Origin: SZUA-35 sp963781035 | Lineage (GTDB): Bacteria > Actinomycetota > Acidimicrobiia > Acidimicrobiales > SZUA-35 | Length of the DNA: 64,000 nt | Assembly (NCBI GenBank): GCA_963781035.1 | Contig: CAWAEN010000001.1 | Location: forward strand, 40,521-104,520 | Reading direction: 5' to 3' | Shown here: piece after piece, positions 36,275-45,919 of the stretch | Position numbering within the stretch: the first letter of the stretch is position 1 | How the letters are laid out: the number at the start of each line of letters is the position of its first letter | The notes under the pieces: model-generated | Databases searched by the model: none | What the model saw: only the letters and a program-made list of their open reading frames with translations | Told to the model about the DNA's origin: nothing | Position numbers and translations under genes: made by a program

Positions 36275-36837
36275 AGCCTCGCGGCGCCGAAGTCAGTCAG
36301 GTTGGTAGCTCTTGTGTCCGGCCAGTAGCGATTGGCGATCTTGAGCACTCCATCGACCTCGACGATGGTGTAGCTGGCTTGCCCGTCGTAGCGGTAGTCG
36401 GTCTCCGCCCAGATCTCCTCGACCGAGACGAACCAGGGCCCGTCCCCTGTCACGATCGAGTCGCCGACCTGCTCGTTCGACCAGCTGTAGCCGAAGCCCT
36501 CACCGATCACGCCGTCGACGTTGTCGTTGACGTGATAGTTCAGCCGGAACCCGGCAATGGAATCGTTGGTGTAGGCGTACTCGTTGATCACGAAGTCCTC
36601 TGTGTCCTGGCTGAACGCACCGCAGCCTCGTCCTGCGTCTCCCAAGCTGACAGATAGGTGTCGAGCAACTGTTCGATTTCCTCATCCGGACTCGCTGCCT
36701 CGCTGTTGATGAGCCGAACTCCCAGGCCGACCAAGGCGAGCGCCACCACGAACGCGGCGATCACCCGGAACCGTTTGCGCTGCAAGGCCTGCTTCGAATC
36801 CTCCGACCGCAGTGGGTCGGTCGTTGATGGTTGTCAT
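36217..36837 (-). CDS. NTF2/SnoaL-like membrane-anchored protein, frameshifted
   Basis: ATG 36837 is preceded by a strong ribosome site (AAGGAGGAGG). The start MTTINDRPTA is in one frame; a membrane helix follows in a second (RVIAAFVVALALVGLGVRL) with SPDEEIEQLLDTYLSAWETQDEAAV, and the rest is in a third (DFVINEYAYTNDSIAGFRLNYHV, ASYTIVEVDGVLKIANRYWP). The folded part looks like the cystatin-like NTF2 fold used in SnoaL proteins. Two indels are needed. The 3' end overlaps the hydrolase remnant by 58 bases. Function unknown. Confidence 0.5.
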
Positions 36838-36948
36838 CAGTCCTCCTCCTTCGCCGCCCGGGCAACAGGGTCTCAACTACGACGCTGAACCTCGCGGTCC
36901 GTGACTCATAGAGCCGAATGACCCGGTGCGCGAAGTGCTTGGCGCTAC

Positions 36949-37146
36949 CTATCCGTTGGCCCAGTGCGCAGCAAACCGATCGGCACCTTGCGCCTTGAGT
37001 TCGGCGAGCGTGACCCCGACCGCTTCGATCGTGGTCCGATCGAATGGGTGATGCGTCGGATCACCGGCTGATCGAATGATCAAGGTTCCACACTCTTCTG
37101 GCCGCCCGAGGCCAGACTGAGCCGATGCGCGTTCACCGGCCGACAT
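36949..37146 (-). CDS. Short hypothetical protein
   Basis: A 65-residue frame, MSAGERASAQSGLGRPEECG at the start and TTIEAVGVTLAELKAQGADRFAAHW at the end. The end looks like a folded helix with an acid-base pattern, so it might be a remnant of a longer protein, but I recognise no family. Overlaps the divergent MFS remnant at its start. Confidence 0.25.
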   Translation of the reverse strand: MSAGERASAQSGLGRPEECGTLIIRSAGDPTHHPFDRTTIEAVGVTLAELKAQGADRFAAHWANG

Positions 37147-37602
37147 CGCTGGTTTACCTTCCCGCGACGACTGGGAAGGGTCTGGTCAGACTGTCCGGCG
37201 TCGAGGGACTCACGCGCTCGCTTCTCATGGGAACAGTGCCACTTATCGCCCTGGACCGTCTCGGCTCGAAGTCGGCAGTCTCACAGGCGTACACGGCCGG
37301 CGCAGTCCTAACACTTCTCATCACGCTCAACATCGGCCGAACTCGAGCAACAGATCGCCCGGCGATGGGTGATGACAGTGGGAATCGTCTCACTCTTCAG
37401 TGCGGGAATACTGTTCACCCTCGATCACGTGGTCGCCTTCATCGTCGCGATCGGCCTGCGATCGACTGCAGCATCGATCTTTTCCGTGTTGGTCACGCTC
37501 TACGTCATGGATTTCATCGGCAAGGCGGATCTGACAAGCATCGAGTCGAGCAGGATGGTCCACAACGGCGTCGGCTGGATCATCGGTCCGAGCCTCGGGG
37601 AG
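37125..37602 (+). pseudogene. MFS transporter remnant (N-terminal half)
   Basis: Hydrophobic segments in two frames, LVRLSGVEGLTRSLLMGTVPLIALDRL and VGIVSLFSAGILFTLDHVVAFIVAIGLRSTAASIFSVLVTLYVMDFIGK, and the tail RMVHNGVGWIIGPSLG, match the first six helices of a major facilitator transporter. The remainder is missing after about residue 150. It ends near 37600, where the sequence changes to what looks like the 3' end of a gene on the other strand. Confidence 0.5.
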
Positions 37603-37603
37603 C

Positions 37604-37803
37604 TGCAACCTGTGAGCGGTACGAGTGCTCCGAAGCGCAGCACGGCGAGCTGCGTCGTCCCATCGCCTCCTGACCTCCATCTCAGCGATGGCCAGAACCT
37701 CGCCACCTCCGCACGCAACCGCGGAACTCAGATTGCGGGCCTCCGTCCTTGGCCCACTGGGATGCGACAAGGGCAGCGGCGGCGAGCAGGACCGGATCAC
37801 TCA
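37604..37803 (-). pseudogene. Short exported-protein remnant
   Basis: On the minus strand ATG 37803 starts MSDPVLLAAAALVASQWAKD, then an indel leads to the frame AVACGGGEVLAIAEMEVRRRWDDAARRAALRSTRTAHRLQ. The fragment abuts the truncated MFS gene. This could be the junction of two deletions. Very tentative. Confidence 0.25.
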
Positions 37804-37932
37804 TGCACGTAAGTATCGGCGAAAGTCCAGACCAGGTTGAGTCCTCCTGCGCGCCCTGCTCGGGCCGGACTCCCGCCTTCGGTACACCCAGCTACTAGCG
37901 TCACCAGCCTGCGATTCAAGGGGTAGGCGGAA

Positions 37933-38805
37933 GTGGAGCCATCCGAGCTCGCTCGTGCGGTCGATGCGGCGAGGTCGACCGTCTCCGAGCTCGACCTGGC
38001 AGTCGACGACGCGATCGTTCTTCAGAACTCGAACCGGCTCATGCTGCGGCTGACGCCGTGCGATGTCGTCGTCCGGATCGCACCCCTGGCCCTTCGAACG
38101 AGTGCAGAGTTCGAGGTCCAGCTTGCCCAACAGCTCGCAGAAGCCGAGAGCCCGGTGGCTCTGCTCGACCCTCGATTCGAGCCACGTGTCCACGTGCGTG
38201 ATGGCTTCGCGATGAACATGTGGACCTACTACGAACCCGTGCCGCCAGAGCTGGTCCCGCCAGCCGACTACGCGAACGTGCTCGAGCGTCTACACGCCGG
38301 CATGCGACAGCTCGACATGACGACACCGCACTTCACAGACCGAGTCGCCGAGGCACGACAACTCGTTGCCAGCTGCGACCGAACTCCAGCGCTCGGAGAC
38401 TCCGATCGGGAGCTTCTCAGCAACACGTTGCGAAGGCTGGAACGAGCGATCGGCGCTCGCGGCGGTACCGATCAGGTCCTGCACGGTGAGCCGCACCCGG
38501 GAAACCTGCTCAACACGAAGTACGGGCCGGTGTTCATCGACCTCGAGACGTCCTGCCGCGGACCGATCGAATTCGACATCGCCCATGCGCCCGAAGACGT
38601 CAGCGAGCACTATCCCGACGTTGATCGGGAACTGCTCAACGAATGCCGGGGCCTCACGCATGCAATGGTCGCTGCGTGGCGCTGGGACCCAGGCGATCAG
38701 CACCCATACGGTCGACGAGCAGGGCGAGAACTCCTCGGTGCTCTACGCGATGGCCCACCATGGCCGACGATCGACGCCGTGTGGCGACGACTCGATGGCC
38801 CGTAG
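37933..38805 (+). CDS. Aminoglycoside phosphotransferase-like (APH) kinase
   Basis: A 290-residue member of the APH/choline kinase fold. The catalytic loop is VLHGEPHPGNLL (usual HGDxHxxN, here Glu in place of Asp), and the metal-binding motif is PVFIDLETSCRGP. N-terminal strands read LRLTPCDVVVRIAPLA. The Glu variant is common in some uncharacterised groups, and the fold alone does not imply antibiotic resistance. Start is GTG 37933, with GGCGGA upstream. Confidence 0.8.
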   Translation: MEPSELARAVDAARSTVSELDLAVDDAIVLQNSNRLMLRLTPCDVVVRIAPLALRTSAEFEVQLAQQLAEAESPVALLDPRFEPRVHVRDGFAMNMWTYYEPVPPELVPPADYANVLERLHAGMRQLDMTTPHFTDRVAEARQLVASCDRTPALGDSDRELLSNTLRRLERAIGARGGTDQVLHGEPHPGNLLNTKYGPVFIDLETSCRGPIEFDIAHAPEDVSEHYPDVDRELLNECRGLTHAMVAAWRWDPGDQHPYGRRAGRELLGALRDGPPWPTIDAVWRRLDGP

Positions 38806-38820
38806 GCATACAAGCAGGTC

Positions 38821-39285
38821 TCACAATGGACGGGGTTCCAGGATGACGACCGCAGTCTCCATCGAACGTCTCGCTGCGTACGCGTCGAGGTTCTTGTCGA
38901 TCTCGCGCCACCGCGACCACAGGCGCTCCCGTTCCTCACCGCTCGCCGACCGTCCCCTCACGAGACGATGTCCGTCATGCAGGTCAACCTGGACGTCAGG
39001 GTGAGCCTGCAGGTTCAACCACCACGCCGGCTCGCCCTCGCCCCAGCCGTTCATCGCCATCGTGACGAGGTTCGGCCCATCCTCGAAGTAGCCGACCATG
39101 ACACTGCGCTCGAGACCGGTCCGTCGACCGACGGTGGTGAGGCGCAAGGTTCCCCAACCGTCTCGCTTGGGTCGCCACAGACCAAGACGGCCCCCGCTCA
39201 GGCGATAGATGCGGCGATGGGTCATCCATGCGAACCGCATGAACCATCGAGGTGGAAGACGTGAACTCGGGGTCGACTTGGACAT
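38821..39285 (-). CDS. Ddn-type F420H2-dependent nitroreductase/quinone reductase family protein
   Basis: A 154-residue split-barrel protein. The strand pattern LRLTTVGRRTGLERSVMVGYFEDGPNLVTMAMNGWGEGEPAWWLNLQAHPDVQVDL is the classic Ddn signature, including the Gly-Arg-x-Thr-Gly loop that holds F420. Such enzymes reduce quinones or nitro compounds. The N-terminus starts with MSKSTPSSRLPPRWFM and has no membrane helix. It converges with the APH-like gene. Two other F420-type proteins occur in this window. Confidence 0.9.
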   Translation of the reverse strand: MSKSTPSSRLPPRWFMRFAWMTHRRIYRLSGGRLGLWRPKRDGWGTLRLTTVGRRTGLERSVMVGYFEDGPNLVTMAMNGWGEGEPAWWLNLQAHPDVQVDLHDGHRLVRGRSASGEERERLWSRWREIDKNLDAYAARRSMETAVVILEPRPL

Positions 39286-39476
39286 GACGCTCCTTCCTGG
39301 CGAACCGCCTCGACCCTGAAGGTAACTTCGACCAACGATGCGGCCTAGGGCACCAATCCCCTATCGGCGACCGCCTGCCAGCCCTCGGCGGTGGTTCGAC
39401 GGCCGAGGAGGTACCCCGTAGCTTGTCGATGGCGGGCCAGATCGGGCCCGCCTCAGGCGAGGGCACGGAGGAAGCG

Positions 39477-41117
39477 ATGAGCCACGGAGGACGGCTGGCA
39501 GCCAAGGCCTTGAAGGCGGCCGGTGTCGAGTGTGTGTTCACCCTGTCGGGCGGCCATGTGATGGGCATCTACGACGGCTGTCTCGACGAGGGCATCAAGG
39601 TGATCGACGTTCGCCACGAACAGGCAGCGGTGCACGCCGCTGATGCCTGGGCCCGCCTCAACCCCGGTCGGGTGGGCGTCGCCATTCTCACCGCCGGCCC
39701 GGGTGTGACCGACGGGGTCACCGGCGTTGCCAACGCCTGGCGAGCGAACTCGCCCATTCTGGTCATCGGGGGGCAGGGACCGTTCAACAACCTGCGGCGA
39801 GGCTCGTTGCAGGAGATGGACCATGTCTCGGTGATGAAGCCGATCACCAAGTGGGCCGATGCCTGCTACGAGACGGGTCGGATCGCCGAGTACATCGAGC
39901 TGGCCATCCGGACCGCCATGTCGGGGGTGCCTGGTCCCAGCTTCCTCGAGATCCCCATGGACGTCCTGCACGCCCCGATCGACCTCGACTCGGTTCCGAT
40001 GCCTTCGTTCCGTGACTACCGAGTGGCCTCATCGGCCCCGGCCGAGCGAGTCGAAGCCGCTCTCGAGCTGTTGCGGAGTGCCAGCCAGCCCATGCTGATG
40101 GCGGGCACCGCACTGAAGTGGTCCGAGGGCGGACCGGCCCTGCGTCGCTTCGCCGAGGCAACCAACATCCCGGTCTTCACCAATGGCATGGGTCGAGGCC
40201 AGCTGCCCATGAGCCACCGCCAGTTCTTCAACCGCACCCGCAAGGACGCCCTGGCCGGCGCTGATCTCGTCGTGCTGGCCGGAACGCCGCTCGACTTCCG
40301 GATGAAGTACGGGGCCTCGATCCCCGCCGATGCCAAGGTCGTGCAGCTCGATCTCGACGAGACCCTGATCGGCCAGAACCGGTCGGCTGACGTGGGGCTG
40401 GTCGGCAACCTGGGAGCCAACCTCGACGCCATGCTCGACGGCCTGGGTGCCGGCGAGCTCGACTTCTCCGACTGGTCGGCCACCCTGCGGGCCACCGAGG
40501 ATGCGGCCGAGCAGGCCTTGGCGTCCCAGCTGACGAGCGACGAGGTGCCGATCGACCCCATGCGGCTGTGCAAGGCCATCGCCGACGTCATCGCCGCCGA
40601 CGACGAGATGATCGTCATCGGCGATGGGGGCGACATCGTGGCCCAGGCCTCCAAGGTGCTCAAGGTCCCCGACCGCGGCACCTGGATGGACCCCGGTCCG
40701 CTCGGCACACTCGGCGTCGGCATGCCCTTCGCCCTGGCCGCCCAGCTGGCCAACCCAGACAAGCGGGTCTTGATCATCTACGGCGACGGAAGCTTCGGGC
40801 TCAATGGCTTCGAGTTCGACACCGCCGTCCGTTTCGGGCTGCCCATCGTCGGCGTCGTCGGCAACGACGCCGCCTGGGGTCAGATGATGCGACCCCAAGC
40901 CATGATCTATGGCGCCGATCGTCTGGTGGCGACCAGGCTGTCCTACACCCGCTACGACAAGGTGGTCGAGGCCCTGGGCGGCCATGGTGAACACGTCACC
41001 GAGCCGGCCGAGATCGTGCCGGCCATCGAGCGGGCCCTGGCCAGCGGCAAACCGGCCCTGGTGAACGTCGAGATGCGCACCGACGTCGACGGAATGAAGG
41101 GATCCACCTACGTGTGA
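39477..41117 (+). CDS. Thiamine-diphosphate-dependent enzyme, acetolactate-synthase-like
   Basis: A 546-residue protein with the three-domain order of the acetolactate synthase family. The catalytic Glu is in DVRHEQAAVHAADAWARL. The cofactor motif is IIYGDGSFGLNGFEFDTAVRFGLPIVGVVGND (GDG...N). The middle domain (residues about 190-340) has a Rossmann core (ADLVVLAGTPLDFRMKYG). Substrate use could be acetolactate, oxalyl-CoA or similar; the length and absence of an adjacent small subunit gene argue against a classical IlvB. GGAGGA lies upstream of ATG 39477. Confidence 0.88.
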   Translation: MSHGGRLAAKALKAAGVECVFTLSGGHVMGIYDGCLDEGIKVIDVRHEQAAVHAADAWARLNPGRVGVAILTAGPGVTDGVTGVANAWRANSPILVIGGQGPFNNLRRGSLQEMDHVSVMKPITKWADACYETGRIAEYIELAIRTAMSGVPGPSFLEIPMDVLHAPIDLDSVPMPSFRDYRVASSAPAERVEAALELLRSASQPMLMAGTALKWSEGGPALRRFAEATNIPVFTNGMGRGQLPMSHRQFFNRTRKDALAGADLVVLAGTPLDFRMKYGASIPADAKVVQLDLDETLIGQNRSADVGLVGNLGANLDAMLDGLGAGELDFSDWSATLRATEDAAEQALASQLTSDEVPIDPMRLCKAIADVIAADDEMIVIGDGGDIVAQASKVLKVPDRGTWMDPGPLGTLGVGMPFALAAQLANPDKRVLIIYGDGSFGLNGFEFDTAVRFGLPIVGVVGNDAAWGQMMRPQAMIYGADRLVATRLSYTRYDKVVEALGGHGEHVTEPAEIVPAIERALASGKPALVNVEMRTDVDGMKGSTYV

Positions 41118-41199
41118 AAGCCCGCCGGCGGCGCTCCGTTCCCGCTGATCCATCCAGCCAGGATCTTCCATATCGACGTACGCTCGGTCACGACCACTG

Positions 41200-42126
41200 A
41201 TGGACGTCGACCTCCGCTCTCCCGCGCCGCCCAGGCGGCCTGCCCCGCTTGCCCGGTGGCTACGGCAGCTGGCAAGGGACGTGGTGCGGGAGTATCTCGA
41301 CGACGGCATCGGTGACGTCGCCGCTTCGATCACGTTCTGGACGATCCTGTCGGTGCCCGCCGCGGTGCTGGCACTCGTCAGCGCACTCAGTTCGCTGGAG
41401 GCGGTCGTCGGTGTGTCGGTGGCCAACGACGTCGAGACCGAGGTGCAACGGTTCGTCACCGAGACCTTCGCCGATTCAGAGACACTGAATGAGACGGTTG
41501 CGGAATTGTTCAACTCGTCCAGCGCCGGTGTTGCGACCGTCGCCGCCATCGTGGCCGTGTTCACCTTGTCCCGGGCGTTTGCCGGGCTCATTCGGGCCCT
41601 CGACATCGCCTACGGCGTGGACGATGGACGTCCGTGGTGGTTCGTGCGGATCGTGGCAATCGGTTTGGGGCTCGGCACCGTGCTGGTCGTGGCTTCCGGG
41701 GCCACGCTGCTCGCCGTGCTGCCGTCGTTGCCGTTCGACAGCGCCGTGCGGTTGTTCACCGCGCCCGGAGTGCTGTTCGTGCTGGTCATCTGGGCGGCGA
41801 CGGTGTTCCACATCGGGCCGAACCATCGCACACCCTGGCGTTACGACCTTCCAGGTGCGGCGCTCACGACGTTCGGGTGGGTCGTCGCGTCGCAGGGTTT
41901 CGCCTTCTATGTTCGTGCGTCCGGGCAAGGCAACGACGTGCAGACGGGTGTCGGCGCGATCCTGTTGGCCTTGAGCCTGATGTACGTGTTGAGCATCGTT
42001 CTTCTCGTCGGCGCAGAGCTCAATGACGTGCTCGCCCGACGAGCCGGTGTCGTCCGGCAACCTCGGTCGGTCACGGCTCGAGCACGAACCTGGCGGGAAC
42101 GGCTGGCTTCGAACGACGCCGACTGA
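41200..42126 (+). CDS. YihY/BrkB family membrane protein
   Basis: A 308-residue protein with six membrane helices. The early segment DVVREYLDDGIGDVAASITFWTILSVPAAVLALVSALSSL and the strand HRTPWRYDLPGAALTTFGWVVASQGFAFYV are typical of the YihY family. The family was earlier thought to be RNase BN but is now seen as a membrane protein of unknown role, possibly transport. A basic, probably cytoplasmic tail follows (VTARARTWRERLASNDAD). Confidence 0.9.
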   Translation: MDVDLRSPAPPRRPAPLARWLRQLARDVVREYLDDGIGDVAASITFWTILSVPAAVLALVSALSSLEAVVGVSVANDVETEVQRFVTETFADSETLNETVAELFNSSSAGVATVAAIVAVFTLSRAFAGLIRALDIAYGVDDGRPWWFVRIVAIGLGLGTVLVVASGATLLAVLPSLPFDSAVRLFTAPGVLFVLVIWAATVFHIGPNHRTPWRYDLPGAALTTFGWVVASQGFAFYVRASGQGNDVQTGVGAILLALSLMYVLSIVLLVGAELNDVLARRAGVVRQPRSVTARARTWRERLASNDAD

Positions 42127-42242
42127 ACCTGAGGCGGTCATCCAGTTCACGGTTCATGACGAGGCTCGATGGGCGCTGCGCCGACTGAACGCACGCACCT
42201 TCCCCACCCGACCGCGACCGGCGACGAGTACTGTTCCGTGCC

Positions 42243-43116
42243 GTGAGAACAACGTCGGAATTGCGTCGACAGATCACGGCCGAGGAGGTGGCGACGTATC
42301 ACCGCGACGGTGTCGTGCTGCTCCGAAGCATGTTCGACGACGAGTGGATCGACCTGCTGGACGAGGGCCTCGATACCCAATTGGCGGCTCCGACCGCCCG
42401 AGCCCGCGCGTGGGATCGAGATTCCGAGGGTCCGACCATGTTCTGGGACAGCCAGGCGTGGATGGGCGTCGAGCAGTATCAGCGCTTCGTGTTCGAGTCG
42501 CCGGCTGCCGAGATCGCCGGCCGGGTCATGGGCGCCTCGGAGGTCAACTTCTTCTTCGACGCCGTGTTCGTTCGTTCACCGGGCAGCCAGTTCTCGACGC
42601 CGTGGCATCAGGACGAGCCGTACTGGTCGATCGACGGGTACGACAGCTGCACGATCTGGATGCCCCTGGTGCCCGTCGCGGCGAAGAGCGCGTTGGCGTT
42701 CGTGCCGGGGTCACACATCGGCACGCCCGACTGGAACCAGTTCAACTTCGGCGCCCTCAACCCGGATGATCACGCCGACGTCGACCAAGTCGACTTCTCG
42801 GCCGTCTCCGAGCGGGAGGTGCCGGACATCGACGCCGATCCCGACGCGTTCGGCGTGATCAGTTGGGCGATGGAGCCCGGCGATTGTGTGGTGTTCAACG
42901 GCCGCACGATGCACGGCGGCTCGGGCAAGCTGGACTCGGACGTCGACCTGCGGGTGTTCACCTCGAAGTGGCTCGGCGACGACGCCCGCGTCATCTTCCG
43001 CGAATGCGGCATGGACCCCGATCACAGCGCGATCATGACCGAGTACGGGCTCGAGCCCGGGCGACCGCCCCGGCACCGATCTCTATCCCCGAGTCTGGGA
43101 GTCGGCTCCCTCGTAG
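42243..43116 (+). CDS. Phytanoyl-CoA dioxygenase (PhyH) family protein, frameshift near the 3' end
   Basis: A non-haem Fe(II)/2-oxoglutarate dioxygenase of about 290 residues. The iron triad is seen as TPWHQDEPYW (H-x-D) and, far downstream, GRTMHGGSG (His), and the Arg binding 2-oxoglutarate follows in VDLRVFTSKW. The frame stays intact up to about 43065. Then an indel in GGGCGACCGCCCC shifts it: the next frame reads DRPGTDLYPRVWESAPS followed by TAG 43114-43116. So the real gene ends there. The uninterrupted frame that runs on to 45713 is not a fusion. Confidence 0.85.
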
Positions 43117-43127
43117 CCGTCAGTGAA

Positions 43128-43826
43128 TCACGTCGGGGTTGTCCGATCGTGGAGCGCCTGTGCGATTTCAGGGCCGACGATGCCCCGGATCTCAGAACGC
43201 AAACTGACCGCGACCGGCACCTCGCCGACGTACGCCGAGGGAAGACCGTCGGGCTGGGAATGCTCCGTGCAGCACCAAGCAAGCTCGTCCGCCTGGTCTC
43301 CCCAGTCAGACCGCCGCCATCGCCGCAGCGTCTTCGTGCCATCCTGATCCTCATCAACGCGGATCGGCACCTGCCAGCAGATCGTGGGACGCCAGTCCAT
43401 GGGCGACTCGCCCTCGTCCAGCGCAGCGAGGTACAGCGCGCATCCCTCTCCCCCGCTGAAGCCGGGACGATTGTGGAAGATGCATGCGTCGTCGACGACC
43501 CGAGTGGCTTTGCCACCGTCGAGGTTGGTCGGCGCGTCCCGCAGGACGCCATTCGTCGCCGCCTCGGCATGGTTCTCGAATCGAGCTGGATCGAGCGTCA
43601 GACCGAGCGCCTCGATCCGCATCGCCTCGTCGTCGCCGAGCAGGTGAGCGCCCTCGCTGCAACAACCCTGTGCCAGCTCGGGAGCCGGCACATCGAGAAT
43701 GCCCTGGCATCCGTTGCCCCACAGGCATTGCCAGTTCGAATCGGTGAAGGCCACGTCGATTCGCCAGCGTGTGCCGTCCACGGGATCGGTGAACTCCTCG
43801 AATCGTTCCGCTCGATGGGAAGACAC
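43128..43826 (-). CDS. Conserved cysteine-cluster protein
   Basis: A 232-residue soluble protein with a conserved-looking set of cysteines: CLWGNGCQGI, AQGCCSEGAHL, CIFHNRPGFSGGEGCALY and LAWCCTEHSQ. The pattern recalls the YkgJ/DUF3109 zinc- or iron-sulfur-binding proteins (GC-C-x-G...GC-L). No enzyme activity is known. Its gene converges with the PhyH gene. Confidence 0.7.
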   Translation of the reverse strand: MSSHRAERFEEFTDPVDGTRWRIDVAFTDSNWQCLWGNGCQGILDVPAPELAQGCCSEGAHLLGDDEAMRIEALGLTLDPARFENHAEAATNGVLRDAPTNLDGGKATRVVDDACIFHNRPGFSGGEGCALYLAALDEGESPMDWRPTICWQVPIRVDEDQDGTKTLRRWRRSDWGDQADELAWCCTEHSQPDGLPSAYVGEVPVAVSLRSEIRGIVGPEIAQALHDRTTPT

Positions 43827-43860
43827 TGGTGTCGACTATACGAGAACGTTGTGGGAGCCG

Positions 43861-43976
43861 TCACTCGGTCGGCGGCTCGGAGGCGGCGATCGGGACGCGG
43901 ATGTCGTCGAGTCCGCTGGACTGTGAATCGAGCATTTCGACATCGCCGAGAGCGACGGCTTCGTCTTGTCAGTCAT
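43861..43976 (-). CDS. Possible small protein (about 38 residues), frameshifted
   Basis: ATG 43976 begins MTD, and after one indel the frame reads DEAVALGDVEMLDSQSSGLD and ends PIAASEPPTE then TGA at 43863-43861. The composition is acidic and looks like translated sequence, and it lies upstream of the cysteine-cluster gene on the same strand. No homology is known to me. Confidence 0.25.
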
Positions 43977-44146
43977 GGCGTCATTGAGTCTCGAACGTCA
44001 TCGGTCATGCGCCCACCCTGCCACATCCTTCTGGCACGGCTAAGGACGCGATCGGGCTGGTTGTCGAATCAAGACCTGAACCGCAGGCCGGTTTTGGCCA
44101 GTGCTCGGTGCGTGACCATTGTCACCGCGCACCAAGGAGAATCGTC

Positions 44147-45713
44147 ATGTTCACAATGGCCGACGTCACCCGCACGCACGCCGCGCAGCGCCCCGACAAG
44201 ACCAGCGCTGATCTGTGACGACCGAACGTTGACGTACGGCGAGCTCGACACCGAGAGCTGTCGAGTCGCGAACGCGCTTATCGATGTCCGGCGTGACACC
44301 GCAGGATCGTGTCGGCTTCATCGGCAAGAACATCCCCGAGTACTTCACGCTGATCTACGGCGCAGCGAAGGTGAACGCCGTCACCGTGGCGGTCAACTGG
44401 CGGCTGCGCCACCCGAGATGGCGTACATCCTCGACAACGCCGAGGCCAAGGTGGTGGTCGTCGAAGGCCGAGTTCCTCGACCATCTCGCCAAGATGGAGC
44501 TGCCCAGCAATCCGCTGATCATCGTGGTGGTGGCGACAGCGACCAACGTGTCATACACCGATTGGATCGACGGTCGAGTCGACCGACGATCCGAACTACC
44601 CGACCGAACTCGATGACACCGGCGTGCCAGCTCTACACGTCCGGCACCACCGGGCTGCCGAAGGGCGCCGAGCTCAGCAACCGAAACTTCGAGGCGATCA
44701 TCGAACCGATCAGCGAGATGATCGGGATGACGTCGGACAGCGTGGTGCTGCACGTGCTGCCGCTGTTCCACATCGGCGGCAGCGGGGTCGCGAACGTCGG
44801 GCTGTCCAACGGCGCCACCAACGTCGTGCACCGCGACGTCGACCCGGCCGGATCTTCGCCGACATCCCGGCTACAAGGTCACCACCGGCTTCATGGTGCC
44901 GGCGCTCCTCCAGGTCCTGCCGATGATTCCCGGCGCATCCGACGTCGACTTCTCGTCGCTGCAGACGATCTTCTACGGCGCGTCACCGATCACCGAGGAG
45001 GTGCTCGTCGCGTCGATGGCGCTGCTGAAGTGCCCGCACGCCCAGGCCTACGGACTCACCGAGACCACCGGCGTCGTCACCTGGCTGCCGCCGGAAGATC
45101 ACGATCCGGGTGGCCCACGAGCGAAGCTGCTGCGGTCGGCCGGCAACGCCGGTCGCCGGTGTCGAGCTGCGCATCGTCGACGACGACGGCAACGATCTGC
45201 CGCGACGGCGAGGTCGGTGAGATCTGGGCCCGGACCGCGCAGAACATGAAGGGCTACTGGCGCAATCCCGAGGCCACCGACGAGGTCTTCCCCGAAGGGC
45301 GCGACGCCGACGGCCTCGGCTGGTTCCGCACCGGCGACGCCGGCTACATGGAGGACGGCTACCTGTTCATCCACGACCGGGTGAAGGACATGATCGTCTC
45401 GGGCGGCGAGAACGTCTACCCGGCCGAGATCGAGAACGCGATCATGTCCCACCCCGGCGTCGCCGACGTTGCCGTCATCGGCATCCCGAGCGACCGGTGG
45501 GGCGAGTCGCCGCTCGCGCTGATCGTCCCCGCCGAGGGCGCCGACCCGACGCAGGAGGAGATCATCGCCCACTGCGCGGAACGGCTCGCCCGCTTCAAGC
45601 TGCCGACGGCAGTCGAACGCATCGACGCGATCCCGCGCAACCCGTCCGGCAAGATCCTCAAGGTCGAACTGCGCAAGCCGTACTGGGAAGGCCGCGACCG
45701 AGCCGTCAACTGA
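44147..45713 (+). CDS. Long-chain acyl-CoA ligase (FadD-like), frameshifted
   Basis: An AMP-forming acyl-CoA synthetase of about 520 residues. The AMP-binding motif YTSGTTGLPKGAELSN and the YGLTETTG motif are present. The C-terminal motifs are GWFRTGDAGYMEDGYLFIHDRVKDMIVSGGENVYP and NPSGKILKVELRKPYW. Some eight indels break the first half (for example after PDKT, DTESC, WRL and AGIFADIP). Several of the indels are unions of two codons (GAA/GAG, ACC/ACA, GTC/GCC), so the organism's gene is likely intact. ATG 44147 is preceded by AAGGAGAATCGTC. Confidence 0.78.
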
Positions 45714-45919
45714 TCACGCGTACGAGCGCACCGTGGAGAGCCTTCATCGCCGGCTGGCGGTGCCAGATGGATCGGACCACCGCACTGGCCAATGCTCGAC
45801 ATCGGCGCCGAGGGGATTCCTTTGCGACATCGCTGGTTGAGTCGCCCCTCTTGACCTAGGTTGCGAAGAAGCACGACGGCAGCCGAATGCGTTGCCGTCT
45901 CCAAGAGAGGGACCTCATC

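Noticed and set aside
42243..45713. A single open frame of 1156 codons joining a dioxygenase to an acyl-CoA ligase
   Set aside because: The dioxygenase has a stop in its true frame at 43114-43116 after an indel, and the middle stretch (43120-44150) reads as antisense to the cysteine-cluster gene. It is not a fusion protein.
44147..45713. Programmed frameshifting to explain the broken acyl-CoA ligase
   Set aside because: There are about eight breaks in one gene without slippery sequences, and the breaks match a consensus artefact.
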